This document shows positions 35,209 through 43,808 of a DNA stretch of 64,000 nucleotides, piece after piece (the stretch's first letter is position 1; every line of letters begins with the position of its first letter). The stretch is taken from assembly GCA_024233005.1 (NCBI GenBank), contig JACKQE010000014.1, forward strand, positions 1 through 64,000, given 5' to 3'. Below the pieces are notes generated by a model that was not told the DNA's origin, made no database searches, and saw only the letters and a program-made list of their open reading frames with translations. This DNA is from Akkermansiaceae bacterium (GTDB lineage Bacteria > Verrucomicrobiota > Verrucomicrobiia > Verrucomicrobiales > DEV007). The position numbers were made by a program, and so were the translations under genes.

Positions 35209-35838
35209 ATGAAAAACCGACTCCAACGCGTCAACGAACTGCTGAAGCGCGAACTGAGCCAGTGCATTGAGCGTGACATGGAGTTCCCTGGAACGATCGT
35301 GACTGTCCACGCTGTCGATGTGACCCCGGATCTTCGCCGGGCCCATGTCTACGTGGGGGTCATCGGTGATGCCCGCCAATGCAGTGATGCCGTAAAGAAG
35401 CTCAACAAGAATCGGAACCATCTGCAAAACGAAGTGGGGCGAAGGGTCGTCTTGAAAAACACCCCCTATTTTGAGTTTCGAGGGGACGATTCGGTGGCCC
35501 GGGGGGTGAGAGTGGTGGCCTTGCTCGATGAAATCGCTTTGACTCTGCCTGCTGATCCTGAAATACAGCTGGTTTCCGAGCCTTATCGCGACGAGTGGGA
35601 TGAGGAAGACAAGCTCATGGATCTTGAGGAGGAGTTCTCCGAAGAGGAAGAGGAAGGGGAGGAAGAGGATGACTGGGATGATGATGACGACATCGATGAA
35701 GAGGATTGGGAGGAAGTCGATGAAGAAGCCGACGATGATCTAGGATTGGTTTTTGGGGCTGATGAAGAAGAAGACCCCTGGGATGACGGTGGACTGCTTT
35801 GGAAAAAGGACGAAGAGGACGAGGACGACGATTATTAA
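35209..35838 (+). CDS. rbfA: Ribosome-binding factor A with long acidic tail
   Basis: 209 residues. The first ~120 residues are the KH-like RbfA domain, which binds immature 30S subunits and helps 16S rRNA 5'-end maturation: motifs RVNELLKRELSQCIERDME, VTPDLRRAHVYVGV and the LKNTPYFEFRGDDS strand. RbfA usually ends near residue 120-130. This one continues with about 82 residues of which roughly 50 are Asp or Glu. The tail could mimic RNA or bind basic ribosomal proteins; that is inference. It sits between infB and nrnA as is usual. Confidence 0.92.
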   Translation: MKNRLQRVNELLKRELSQCIERDMEFPGTIVTVHAVDVTPDLRRAHVYVGVIGDARQCSDAVKKLNKNRNHLQNEVGRRVVLKNTPYFEFRGDDSVARGVRVVALLDEIALTLPADPEIQLVSEPYRDEWDEEDKLMDLEEEFSEEEEEGEEEDDWDDDDDIDEEDWEEVDEEADDDLGLVFGADEEEDPWDDGGLLWKKDEEDEDDDY

Positions 35839-35885
35839 CCGGAGAGAAGAAGTCGGGGCGCTGCAGGCGCTCTCCGCCGCAGGAC

Positions 35886-36911
35886 ATGCCAGCACAACAT
35901 GAAGGCCCCGCGTTGGGGCGCCGGGCCACCCCCGAGGAGATCGGAAAGGCATTGGCTGGCGCCCGTCGGATTGCGGTAGTCAGTCATTCCCGGCCTGATG
36001 GTGATGCCATCGGATCCACCGTCGCCATGACACTCATTCTCCGTGACCAGGGATTGAGTGCGATCCCCATCAATGCAGATCCGGTGCCGGAAGGGCTGAC
36101 CTTTTTGCCAGCCACCGACCAAATCAGGACCCCAGAGAATTGGATTTTCCCTGACGGTGGTGAACCGGATGTGGTTGTGCTCCTCGACTGCGCGGGCAAA
36201 GACCGCAGCGGAACCAGGATTTGGAATCGCTTGCCGGATTCAGCACTATTGATCAACATCGACCACCATGTGTCCAACGACCTCTTTGGTCATCTGAATT
36301 TGGTGGATGTGTCGGCGCCGGCCACGGGGGAACTGGTTTTCAGGGTTGCGGAAGCGATGGGGTGGACCATTTGTCCGCAGGCCCGCGACAACTTGTTTGC
36401 CGCCTTGTCCACCGACACCGGGTCATTCCGGTATCCAAGCACTTCGGCGGATACATTCCGGATTGCTGCGAAACTGACCGAGGATGGAGCGGATGTGGGA
36501 ATGATTTCCCAGCAACTTTATGAGAGCTACCCATTCCGCCGCATTGGATTGCTCAGGGAATTGTTGAGTGACCTCAGAATGGATGCGGAGGGGCGCATCG
36601 CCAGTTACCGACTGCCCCTGGACATGACCAATCGTTGGGAACTGAAGCCGGGGGATACCGAAGGCCTCATTGATCTGATTCGTGCCGTCGACAGCGTAAT
36701 TGTGGCGGTATTCTTTGAGGAAATGCCCGGGGGGACCATACGGATCAGTGCCAGATCCAAAACGCCGACGGTCGATGTTGGGCAAATTTGCGGTTTGTTC
36801 CAGGGTGGCGGACACCGTCTCGCTGCCGGAGCCCGCGTGGCCGGTGCCCTGGACATGGTTATGAATTCTTTTATCAATGAAGTCGAGAAAGCGCTGAATG
36901 GAATCAATTGA
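35886..36911 (+). CDS. nrnA: DHH-family nanoRNase / pAp phosphatase NrnA
   Basis: 341 residues from the ATG at 35886, chosen because the upstream part of the frame overlaps rbfA. Degrades 2-5-mer RNA and can dephosphorylate 3'-phosphoadenosine 5'-phosphate. The DHH domain shows SHSRPDGDAIGS, LLDCAGKD and the namesake DHH in NIDHHVSND. The DHHA1 domain ends with the glycine-rich FQGGGHRLAAGAR site. The order rbfA-nrnA-truB is conserved across bacteria. The 3' end overlaps truB by 14 bases. Confidence 0.93.
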   Translation: MPAQHEGPALGRRATPEEIGKALAGARRIAVVSHSRPDGDAIGSTVAMTLILRDQGLSAIPINADPVPEGLTFLPATDQIRTPENWIFPDGGEPDVVVLLDCAGKDRSGTRIWNRLPDSALLINIDHHVSNDLFGHLNLVDVSAPATGELVFRVAEAMGWTICPQARDNLFAALSTDTGSFRYPSTSADTFRIAAKLTEDGADVGMISQQLYESYPFRRIGLLRELLSDLRMDAEGRIASYRLPLDMTNRWELKPGDTEGLIDLIRAVDSVIVAVFFEEMPGGTIRISARSKTPTVDVGQICGLFQGGGHRLAAGARVAGALDMVMNSFINEVEKALNGIN

Positions 36912-37611
36912 CGGAGTACTACTGGTGGACAAGGGCAAGGACATGACGTCGCATGACGTTGTGGCCGTGGCGAGGCGCAGTCTGGGAACCAAAAAAATTG
37001 GACACTGTGGGACCCTGGATCCCATGGCGACCGGTCTCCTGATTCTGGTCGTGGGACGGGGAACCAAGATTCAGGATCTTCTGATGGCCGAGGACAAGGA
37101 ATATGTCGGCAGTTTGAAACTTGGGGCCACCACGAATACCCAGGATGCCGAAGGGGAAATCCTGGTCGAAACTCCGGTGCCTGATCTCCATGAGGCGCAG
37201 ATCAAGGCCGCCTTTGACAAGTATCGCGGTGATTTCTACCAAACACCTCCGATGGTTTCAGCCATCAAAAAGGAAGGGGTACCCCTCTATAAGCTGGCCC
37301 GCCAAGGAAAAGAGGTCGAACGTGAGCCCCGGTTGGTTCACATTTATTCTTACCGCATCGACAAAATCGATCTGCCGGTGGTAGAATTTACCGTCGTCTG
37401 CAGCAAGGGGTTCTATGTCCGCACGTATGCCCATGACATTGGTCAGGATCTTGGATGCGGCGCCCATCTGGCAAGTCTGCGCCGGACCAAGTCGGGGCGT
37501 TTCGATCTGAAACGGTCCGTGACCTTCGAACAACTCAAAACGGCTCCCCGGGGTGAACTCTATGCCGCCATGCTCAGTCTGCCCGAAGTTTCCCGGATGC
37601 GCGGAGCCTGA
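36898..37611 (+). CDS. truB: tRNA pseudouridine-55 synthase TruB
   Basis: 237 residues, short for TruB because the C-terminal PUA-like domain is largely missing. Converts U55 of the T-loop to pseudouridine. Catalytic Asp41 lies in GHCGTLDPMATGLL; other family text is VGSLKLGATTNTQDAEGE, FYQTPPMVSAIKKEGVPLY and CSKGFYVRTYAHDIGQDLG. The start overlaps the end of nrnA, so translation is probably coupled. Confidence 0.95.
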   Translation: MESIDGVLLVDKGKDMTSHDVVAVARRSLGTKKIGHCGTLDPMATGLLILVVGRGTKIQDLLMAEDKEYVGSLKLGATTNTQDAEGEILVETPVPDLHEAQIKAAFDKYRGDFYQTPPMVSAIKKEGVPLYKLARQGKEVEREPRLVHIYSYRIDKIDLPVVEFTVVCSKGFYVRTYAHDIGQDLGCGAHLASLRRTKSGRFDLKRSVTFEQLKTAPRGELYAAMLSLPEVSRMRGA

Positions 37612-37638
37612 ACACTTAGTGACCTGATTTTTAAAGTC

Positions 37639-38589
37639 TTGGAATCCCGTGCTGTGACTGTCCACCGTCATCTCGAGGATTTGGCCGACGTCACGGGACC
37701 GTTGCATCTGGCCCTCGGGGTTTTTGATGGGGTTCACCTTGGCCACCAGGCAGTCATTGGAGCTGCTTTGAAATTTGCCGACACGGGAGGTGGCTCCGCC
37801 GTGGTGGTGACGTTTCATCCCCACCCCGCGAGCTTTTTTGCTCCGGAGCGGGCCCCCCGCTTGCTCACGTCCTTGGAGCATCGTTTGCAGTTGATTGAGT
37901 CCGGAGGAATTCATGAAGCCATTGTCCTCGCTTTTGACGCGACGCTGGCAAATGCCGAGCCTGAGGCTTTTATCCAGAAGTTGATCACGGTGAATCCTCA
38001 GGGATTGGCCTCGGTTTCGGTAGGGGCCGACTGGACCTTTGGCAAAGGACGGCGGGGCAACGTCTCACTGCTCCGTCAGTTGGGAATGGCTTGCGGATTT
38101 GAAGTAAGCGCCCAGCCTTTGGTCGAAGTGGAAGGGCGCCGGGTCAGCAGCACGGCCATTCGTTTGGCCATCAGCCAAGGGGATCTGGCGTCGGCGACGG
38201 CCATGTTGGGCCGTCCTTTTACCTTATTGGGAACAGTTGTTCCCGGAAGACGGCTGGGGCGTGAAATTGGGTTTCCCACTGCCAATCTTGAGACCGGAGC
38301 ATTAATGCCCCCGGCGTCCGGGGTCTATGCCGTCCGAGTGGAACTGCCGCTGGGAGGCTCCCGAAACGGGGTGGCGAATCTTGGTTGGCGTCCCACCGTG
38401 GAAGGCCCAGCAGGGGGGGCGCCCCGATTGGAGGTTCACCTGTTTGATTTTGACGGCGATCTCTATGGAAAGGCACTGGAGGTGATGTTCATCGAGCGCT
38501 TGAGGGAAGAACGCAAATTCCCGGACTTGGAGTCTTTGCGCTCCCAAATCCAACTGGATGCCCTCGCCGCCCGCAAAGTATTGGGCTGA
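37639..38589 (+). CDS. ribF: Bifunctional riboflavin kinase / FAD synthetase
   Basis: 316 residues. Makes FMN from riboflavin and then FAD. The N-terminal nucleotidyltransferase domain has GVFDGVHLGHQAVI and VVVTFHPHPASFF. The C-terminal kinase domain starts near 185 with AMLGRPFTLLGTVVPGRRLG, then IGFPTANLE and LFDFDGDLYGKALEV. Start uncertain: TTG at 37639 or GTG at 37654, both without an SD. It ends the nusA-infB-rbfA-nrnA-truB cluster. I saw no FMN riboswitch upstream. Confidence 0.94.
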   Translation: MESRAVTVHRHLEDLADVTGPLHLALGVFDGVHLGHQAVIGAALKFADTGGGSAVVVTFHPHPASFFAPERAPRLLTSLEHRLQLIESGGIHEAIVLAFDATLANAEPEAFIQKLITVNPQGLASVSVGADWTFGKGRRGNVSLLRQLGMACGFEVSAQPLVEVEGRRVSSTAIRLAISQGDLASATAMLGRPFTLLGTVVPGRRLGREIGFPTANLETGALMPPASGVYAVRVELPLGGSRNGVANLGWRPTVEGPAGGAPRLEVHLFDFDGDLYGKALEVMFIERLREERKFPDLESLRSQIQLDALAARKVLG

Positions 38590-38597
38590 GAGGTTCC

Positions 38598-39266
38598 TCA
38601 CTTTGGACGGGGTTCCGCCGGTTTTGTCTGGATAATGAGCCGATCGCCTTCGATGGTCACACTTTCCAAGTGTCGGAGGCCTTCGCCCAGGACGGGATGA
38701 TTGGGGTCAATGCGGTAGATTTGGAGGCTGCTGTATTGCTTGATGAATCCTTCGGGGACTGATTTTCCGGGCACCTGAATGTCTTCGACCACAAAAAAGA
38801 CCGTGTGCGTGCGGAGGTCGGGGCGCAGTAGAAGTGTTCCGTTGAGAAAGCGGGAGCCTCCCAGAAACCCCCTTCGGATTTGCTGGGACATCGAAACTGT
38901 GAGGCCTTTGTCTGAAATGGACTCAATGCGTGTCGTGTTGTTGAATCCTTCAAGGATTTCTCTGGTGGCGATCAGGGTGTTGAAATCACCGGCCGTCATT
39001 TCAATGCGGGTGCTGGTGTTTTCAGAGATTGCTTTTTGAAAGGAAAGCTCGATGGCATCCGCTCTTTTCAAGGCCTCTGCAGTGGGGGCTGGAATGGCGT
39101 ACACGGCAGGTTTTGCCTCGGCAAACGAATCGATCTCCTTGTCCTGACGGAAGGCCACTGTGGCGGTCCAAGCTGCCAATGTCCCCAGTACGACCACTGC
39201 TATACTGAGCATGCTGCAACCTGGAAGGGGCGAAGACCCAGAGGGCGTAGGGAGGGAATCTGTCAT
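38598..39266 (-). CDS. Membrane-anchored hypothetical protein
   Basis: 222 residues. A short cytoplasmic N-terminus is followed by one membrane helix (SMLSIAVVVLGTLAAWTATVAF, about 18-39, counted in two overlapping halves) and a periplasmic beta-rich domain (MSQQIRRGFLGGSRFLNGTL, TVFFVVEDIQVPG, HPVLGEGLRHLESVTIEGD). No family recognised. It is convergent with ribF, the stops being 8 bases apart, and stands alone on the minus strand. Confidence 0.65.
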   Translation of the reverse strand: MTDSLPTPSGSSPLPGCSMLSIAVVVLGTLAAWTATVAFRQDKEIDSFAEAKPAVYAIPAPTAEALKRADAIELSFQKAISENTSTRIEMTAGDFNTLIATREILEGFNNTTRIESISDKGLTVSMSQQIRRGFLGGSRFLNGTLLLRPDLRTHTVFFVVEDIQVPGKSVPEGFIKQYSSLQIYRIDPNHPVLGEGLRHLESVTIEGDRLIIQTKPAEPRPK

Positions 39267-39467
39267 AACGGGGAAAGGAAACGGGACATCATGCCTGCTT
39301 TGGGTCTTCTGTCGAACTGGAAAATTGGGCGCTTGCGATCTCTAAGCAGGGGGCTTCAGCTGAAAGGTTGGTGGTGATACGTGTCCCAAACCAAAAATAG
39401 CAAAATCAATAAAAATAACAAAAATGAGTTGATTAATTGTGATTTTGTGTTATTATTCATAACGATT

Positions 39468-39474
39468 GGAGGAG
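39468..39474 (+). promoter_or_regulatory. Strong Shine-Dalgarno GGAGGAG setting a TTG start
   Basis: GGAGGAG ends 8 bases before TTG at 39483. It is the clearest SD in the window, where most genes have none, and it decides the start of the pseudopilin-like gene against the longer frame from 39381. Confidence 0.75.
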
Positions 39475-39482
39475 CCAAAACC

Positions 39483-39878
39483 TTGAACGCGAACCACAAA
39501 AAAAGGATCAAAACCCAACGACAGAAGGGGCTTGGAACTGTGGATTGGCTGTTAATTCTGATTGGTTTGTATTTTGCGGGTTCCTGGTTGGCTGGGAAGG
39601 CTTTTGATGCCGGCAGGGTGACCTTGGATGAATCTCAAGCCCGGGGTAAGGCTGCCGAAGTCGAGCAATATGCCCGTCTTGCCACCTTGGCAGGTATTGA
39701 TTTTGTTGCGGACGATGGGGTGATACCTGCCCTGACCCGCCTTGCGGAGGGGCGGACGGCCTCTTCCGGAGCTTACGAAGGTCAACTTTTTGCCATGCCC
39801 GAATTGAAGGGGGAGAATCTCCTCGCGGTCGGAGCGCTCATGAGAATTGAGCATGGTGCTTTGTTGTATTGTCCCTGA
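39483..39878 (+). CDS. Divergent pseudopilin / type IV pilin-like protein
   Basis: 131 residues from TTG at 39483. A basic leader (NANHKKRIKTQRQKG) ends in Gly; the next residues LGTVDWLLILIGLYFAGSWL form the hydrophobic N-terminal helix. Asp at position +5 stands where type IV pilins have Glu. The helix continues into KAFDAGRVTLDESQARGKAAEVEQYARL, as in pilins, followed by a small globular part ending FAMPELKGENLLAVGALMRI and LLYCP, a pattern I associate with verrucomicrobial pseudopilins. No pilus assembly genes are nearby. Codon and base use (AT-rich upstream) differ from neighbours. Assignment is inference from the N-terminus. Confidence 0.55.
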   Translation: MNANHKKRIKTQRQKGLGTVDWLLILIGLYFAGSWLAGKAFDAGRVTLDESQARGKAAEVEQYARLATLAGIDFVADDGVIPALTRLAEGRTASSGAYEGQLFAMPELKGENLLAVGALMRIEHGALLYCP

Positions 39879-39911
39879 AAAGGGGTCTGTTGTTGAGAGA
39901 AGAGAGAAAGC

Positions 39912-39954
39912 CGGGCCGGAGCGGGGTGAGTGCCTCCTCCGGCCCGAGTTTTTT
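39912..39954 (+). terminator. Rho-independent terminator after the pseudopilin-like gene
   Basis: Perfect 10-base stem CGGGCCGGAG (39912-39921) with CTCCGGCCCG (39937-39946), then AGTTTTTT. Confidence 0.88.
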
Positions 39955-39990
39955 CGCTAGAAGGGCAGCTGAACGGCGCTACTTTCCGGC

Positions 39991-40404
39991 ATGTCAGACA
40001 ATGCTGCAGAAAAATTGGTCCAGGCATATTATGATGCCTTCAATGACAGGGATCGGGTTGCCATGCTGGATCTGCTGGCTGACGATGTCGTTCACGATGT
40101 GAATCAGGGAAGTTCAGATGTCGGAATCGAAGCGTTCCGAATCTTCCTGGCCCACATGGATGACTGTTATGAAGAGCAGGTCGAGGATTTGGTCATCATG
40201 ACCGACCCATCGGGGACCCTTGCGGCCGCGGAGTTTTTCATCCGGGGACGTTATGTGCTCACTGACAAAGGATTGCCCGAGGCCACCGGGCAACCCTACC
40301 GGCTGCGGGTGGGGGCTTTCTTTGAAATCAGGGGAGGGAAAATTGCAAGGGTGACAAACTATTACAACCTCGAAGACTGGGTGCGGCAGGTGGTGCAAGC
40401 CTGA
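39991..40404 (+). CDS. SnoaL/NTF2-like ketosteroid-isomerase-related protein
   Basis: 137 residues. Single cone-shaped alpha+beta NTF2-like domain: LVQAYYDAFNDRDRVAMLDLL (here split over helix 1), DDVVHDVNQGS, the GRYVLTDKGLPEATGQPYR strand and the terminal FFEIRGGKIARVTNYYN motif. The fold occurs in isomerases, hydrolases and ligand-binding proteins, so the reaction is not predictable. The gene lies between two terminators and is probably monocistronic. Confidence 0.85.
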   Translation: MSDNAAEKLVQAYYDAFNDRDRVAMLDLLADDVVHDVNQGSSDVGIEAFRIFLAHMDDCYEEQVEDLVIMTDPSGTLAAAEFFIRGRYVLTDKGLPEATGQPYRLRVGAFFEIRGGKIARVTNYYNLEDWVRQVVQA

Positions 40405-40405
40405 T

Positions 40406-40450
40406 TCGGAAAGAACCGATCCTCCCTTCGAGCGGGTTTTTTCTCTTTTT
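40406..40450 (+). terminator. Possible weak terminator after the NTF2-like gene
   Basis: Short imperfect pairing (TCGG at 40406 region with CCGA, and CCC with GGG around TTCGAGC) precedes a T-rich run of TTTTTTCTCTTTTTTTT. The T-tract is convincing; the stem is not. Confidence 0.35.
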
Positions 40451-40500
40451 TTTCATTTTGTCTTCATCATTTGATCACCGCACTCGTCCAATGTGGTGTC

Positions 40501-40983
40501 ATGAACATTCTGGAAATCGCAAGACAACACGGCGCACCAACCATGATGGCACCTCCGGTGGCTTTCAAATCCCTGCCGTCCTTCGGATTGGGGGGATTCT
40601 CGCTGCCCGTGCCCTTTGAAGTGAGAGGATTGCTCAGCGCTTCACGATTGGGTCTGAAAGTGGAGTTTCAAGTGGCAACCCGTTGGGTGCGGTGGTTGAA
40701 GCTACCCACCAGGCAGGTGCTTATCCCATGGGAGCGGCTCGCGGGTCTCCATCATGAGCGCCGCTGGTTGCGTGACCGGATCACTCTGCGGGCTCGGCAT
40801 TGGGAAGCTCTTCTGGCGCTGCCCTTTGTCTCCGGTGATCATTGGGAACTTGTGCCGCTGTTGCGTTCAAGCGCAGATCATCGGGCTTTGCGGAGGTTGC
40901 TGAGCGAAAGCGCCTACCGATTGGCTTTGGTGGATGCTGCTTCCCATCCACTGGAATTGGCGACCCTCAAATCAGCGGCGTGA
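40501..40983 (+). CDS. Hypothetical protein
   Basis: 160 residues from the ATG at 40501 (MNILEIARQHGAP). Rich in Arg, Trp and Leu (FQVATRWVRWLKLPTRQ, LHHERRWLRDRITLRARHWE), with no signal peptide or membrane helix. It may be a cytoplasmic nucleic-acid- or membrane-associated protein, but I recognise no family. The 3' end overlaps the convergent nagA-like gene by 17 bases. A longer frame from TTG at 40471 is possible but less likely. Confidence 0.6.
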   Translation: MNILEIARQHGAPTMMAPPVAFKSLPSFGLGGFSLPVPFEVRGLLSASRLGLKVEFQVATRWVRWLKLPTRQVLIPWERLAGLHHERRWLRDRITLRARHWEALLALPFVSGDHWELVPLLRSSADHRALRRLLSESAYRLALVDAASHPLELATLKSAA

Positions 40984-41887
40984 CGGGTACCGCTTTGCGA
41001 GGGTTGGTATCGATGAGGCTGATGATCTCATTTTCGTCCAAAGCCAGATGGGTGGCGAGGTTCTGACGGATTTGGCTCATGGTCACGGTGGAGCCGGCGA
41101 GATTTTGGTATCCCGGCCTGCGGGCGATTCCTTGGGGATCAATTTCCACATCAAATCCGGAGAAAGTATAGCGTCCCGGTCCGAGTTTGGCTGCTGCGAT
41201 GGCATCCGTGACCATGATGGAGCGTTCGATACCGGAGATCTTCAAGTAATTCCGTAGCGCGAAAAAATCGACGTGGGCTCCATCCGGGATGTAGCAAATC
41301 CAGAGACGGTCCGAGCAACTCAAGGCACGCTGGATGATGTTGTCGTGGCGGGCCAGCGTGACCGGGCAACCATTTCCCAAATGGGTGAACATGGTCAAAC
41401 CCTCGTCAATGGCCCCACGGAGGTCATTCAGGCTGGGATCACAATGACCGGCGGACACCGCGATGCCCTGCCCGGCAAGAAACGCCGTGGTGCGGTGACC
41501 GGGATCGCATTCCGGTGCCAATGTCACCAGTCTGGTCAGGCCCTGCGATGCTTCGATCATTCGTTTGGCATCATCCACATTTGCCTCCACTACAAATTCA
41601 GGTGGATGGGCGCCGATGAAGCCTGGTGCGGGATTTAGGAACGGACCTTCGATATGGATTCCAGCCATCATCTGACGTGCCAGAGGATCTGCTTCGCGAA
41701 GTTCCGCAAGGTGGCGGAGTTTTGCGCAAAGTTGGCTGACCGAATCGGTGATGACAGTGGCCAAAAACTGGTTCACTCCATCCTCCTGCATCGAAACGCA
41801 TGCCCGGTGGAAATTCTCTGACGTGAGATCCCTGGAACAGAAATCGGCTCCATCATAGCCGTTCACTTGGAGATCATAGGGACTCAT
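40967..41887 (-). CDS. nagA: N-acetylglucosamine-6-phosphate deacetylase-like amidohydrolase
   Basis: 306 residues, shorter than typical NagA (about 380) because the N-terminal beta-sandwich strand set is missing: the protein begins directly at DLQVNGYDGADF. Visible family motifs are GIHIEGPFLNP, SAGHCDPSL, FTHLGNG, the IPDGAHV strand and VTDAIAAAKLGPG. It would remove acetyl from GlcNAc-6-phosphate for amino-sugar or wall recycling. No nagB or transporter is adjacent. The function is likely, but the truncation at the N-terminus means another deacetylase specificity is possible. Confidence 0.8.
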   Translation of the reverse strand: MSPYDLQVNGYDGADFCSRDLTSENFHRACVSMQEDGVNQFLATVITDSVSQLCAKLRHLAELREADPLARQMMAGIHIEGPFLNPAPGFIGAHPPEFVVEANVDDAKRMIEASQGLTRLVTLAPECDPGHRTTAFLAGQGIAVSAGHCDPSLNDLRGAIDEGLTMFTHLGNGCPVTLARHDNIIQRALSCSDRLWICYIPDGAHVDFFALRNYLKISGIERSIMVTDAIAAAKLGPGRYTFSGFDVEIDPQGIARRPGYQNLAGSTVTMSQIRQNLATHLALDENEIISLIDTNPRKAVPVTPLI

Positions 41888-41944
41888 GGAGGTTGGGGAG
41901 GAGCGGTGGGGATCGGTTTTGGAATAGGGGTAATTAGCGGCAGC

Positions 41945-42409
41945 TCAGCTCTTGCGAACCCATCTTCGCAATTCGAATTCCGGATGGGTGGCCAGAATCT
42001 CCGCAACTTCAAAGTCGGTCTCGAACGCAGGCAGAAAAGTGTCCCCCTCATGGACTCCATGGACATGGCTCAAATACACTTCTTCGATGCGGGGCAGGAG
42101 CAGACGAAAAATTTCGGCACCTCCGATCACCCAGACGACTCCCTCCAATGGCAATGCGTCCACTTGGGCAACGCTCTTCAGGCGTTCAAAGCCTCCTGCC
42201 AATATGGAATCTGAGCGAGAGAGAACCAGATTCCGTCTCTTTGGCAGTGGCTTTTCCAAGGATTCTGCCGTTTTTCTACCCATCAATACCGGTTGTCCCA
42301 AAGTGAGTTTCTTGAACCATTTGAGATCTTCCGGCAGGTGCCAGGGCAGCTTCCCCTCGCGACCAATCACCCGGTTCTCACTCATGGCGAAAATGGCGTG
42401 TAATCTCAT
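41945..42409 (-). CDS. folA: Dihydrofolate reductase
   Basis: 154 residues, usual length. Reduces dihydrofolate to tetrahydrofolate with NADPH. Family motifs: FAMSENRVIGREGKLPWHLP with catalytic acidic Glu in PEDLKWFKK, LMGRKTAESL, NLVLSRS and VWVIGGAEIF. It begins three bases after the thyA stop (TGA GGT ATG), so it is surely translated from the same mRNA; the TGAGG at the stop may serve as its ribosome binding site. Confidence 0.95.
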   Translation of the reverse strand: MRLHAIFAMSENRVIGREGKLPWHLPEDLKWFKKLTLGQPVLMGRKTAESLEKPLPKRRNLVLSRSDSILAGGFERLKSVAQVDALPLEGVVWVIGGAEIFRLLLPRIEEVYLSHVHGVHEGDTFLPAFETDFEVAEILATHPEFELRRWVRKS

Positions 42410-42412
42410 ACC

Positions 42413-43216
42413 TCAGACCGCAATGGGGGCTTTGATGGCGGCATGAGGATGGTAATCCTTGATTTCAATGTCCTCGAAAGTGAAATCATTGATGGAGCGG
42501 ATGGCGGGATTGAGCACCAAGCGGGGGAGGGGGCGGGGTTCCCGGGAAAGTTGCAGCCGAGCTTGGTCCAAGTGGTTTTGATAGAGGTGCAAATCACCGA
42601 AGGTATGCACGAAATCGCCGGGACGCAGTCCGCAGACCTGCGCGATCATGGCCGTCAGCAGGGCGTAGGACGCAATGTTGAAGGGCACGCCGAGAAAGAG
42701 ATCGGCACTCCGTTGATACAACTGGCAACTTAACTCTCCGGCCTCGGTATCGACATGGAATTGAAACATGACGTGGCAAGGTGGCAGGGCCATTTTGTCC
42801 ACGTCGGACACGTTCCAGGCCGACACCAAGTGACGGCGGCTTTCCGGGAATTCCTGGATTTGGCGGATCACCCGGGCGATTTGGTCGATCGGTTCGCTGT
42901 CTGGACCAGCTTGCCAGGCGCGCCACTGCTTGCCATAGACGGGACCGAGATTGCCCTCACTGTCGGCCCACTCGTCCCAAATGGTCACCTTGTTTTCCCG
43001 AAGATACGTTAGATTCGTCTCCCCGCGCAGAAACCAGAGGAGTTCGTGTATGATGGAGCGGGTATGAAGTTTTTTCGTGGTCAGAAGCGGGAACTGGTTC
43101 CGCAAATCAAAGCGGGCTTGGGCACCGAAAACACCCAAGGTTCCCGTTCCGGTCCGGTCGGCACGGGGCTTTCCATGGTCCAAGACAAGTCGGAGAAGGG
43201 AGAGGTAGGCTTCCAT
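42413..43216 (-). CDS. thyA: Thymidylate synthase ThyA
   Basis: 267 residues. Methylates dUMP to dTMP using methylenetetrahydrofolate, producing the dihydrofolate that FolA, encoded next, recycles. Catalytic Cys147 in LPPCHVMFQFHVD. Other signatures: RTGTGTLGVFG, ELLWFLRGETN, YQRSADLFLGVPFNIASYALL and FGDLHLYQNH. No SD is visible before the ATG at 43216. First gene of the thyA-folA pair. Confidence 0.97.
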   Translation of the reverse strand: MEAYLSLLRLVLDHGKPRADRTGTGTLGVFGAQARFDLRNQFPLLTTKKLHTRSIIHELLWFLRGETNLTYLRENKVTIWDEWADSEGNLGPVYGKQWRAWQAGPDSEPIDQIARVIRQIQEFPESRRHLVSAWNVSDVDKMALPPCHVMFQFHVDTEAGELSCQLYQRSADLFLGVPFNIASYALLTAMIAQVCGLRPGDFVHTFGDLHLYQNHLDQARLQLSREPRPLPRLVLNPAIRSINDFTFEDIEIKDYHPHAAIKAPIAV

Positions 43217-43239
43217 GCTGGGTAAGAAGAATCAAACAA

Positions 43240-43680
43240 TCAATCGTTGACTCTGGAACGACGCGCTTTCTTTTCTGACCGTTGTCGTTTCAAGTCAAGG
43301 ATTTTGGCTTTCATTGCTTTGCTGCGGCGCCGCTTCTGAAAGCGCACCAGTGCCCTTTCCCGTGCGGCGCTCCGCTCTTGCTCTCGTTTGGCATCTTCGA
43401 GCTTGTCGCAAAGTCTGATCCGGGCGAGAATACGATTGTGGGCCTGGCTCCTTCCTTCTTGGCATTGGATTTCGATGGAGGAGGGGAGGTGCCGCAATGA
43501 AACACAAGAAGAGGTCTTATTGATCTTCTGCCCTCCGGGGCCGGAACCCAGCACAAAAGTTTCCTCTAAATCTGAATCGACGATGCGAAGCAGATCCATC
43601 CGTGCTCTTAGGGAGCTGTCTGGTTCAAAAGTTGCCATGCGACCACGGCCGATAGATCGCCCGGAATCAAAGAAAGTCAT
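43240..43680 (-). CDS. Release-factor-like peptidyl-tRNA hydrolase (RF-1 GGQ domain)
   Basis: 146 residues with a single class-I release factor catalytic domain. The GGQ motif is in LGSGPGGQKINKTSSCV (Gln51 from the ATG at 43680), then SLRHLPSSIEIQCQEGRSQ and a basic C-terminal tail (KRRRSKAMKAKILDLKRQRS). There is no codon-recognition domain, as in ArfB/C12orf65-type rescue factors that hydrolyse peptidyl-tRNA on stalled ribosomes; the basic tail would enter the empty mRNA channel. ATG at 43638 is an alternative start. It lies just upstream of thyA on the same strand. Confidence 0.85.
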   Translation of the reverse strand: MTFFDSGRSIGRGRMATFEPDSSLRARMDLLRIVDSDLEETFVLGSGPGGQKINKTSSCVSLRHLPSSIEIQCQEGRSQAHNRILARIRLCDKLEDAKREQERSAARERALVRFQKRRRSKAMKAKILDLKRQRSEKKARRSRVND

Positions 43681-43808
43681 CCCTATTTTCCAACAAAGCA
43701 GGGTTTTTGATTTTCAAAGTTTATTGACAGCCAACTTTTCATAATCAGGGGCATTCTTTGGTGGAATTCTCGATCAATTCATGTTAACTGTGGGAAATTT
43801 TTACAAAA

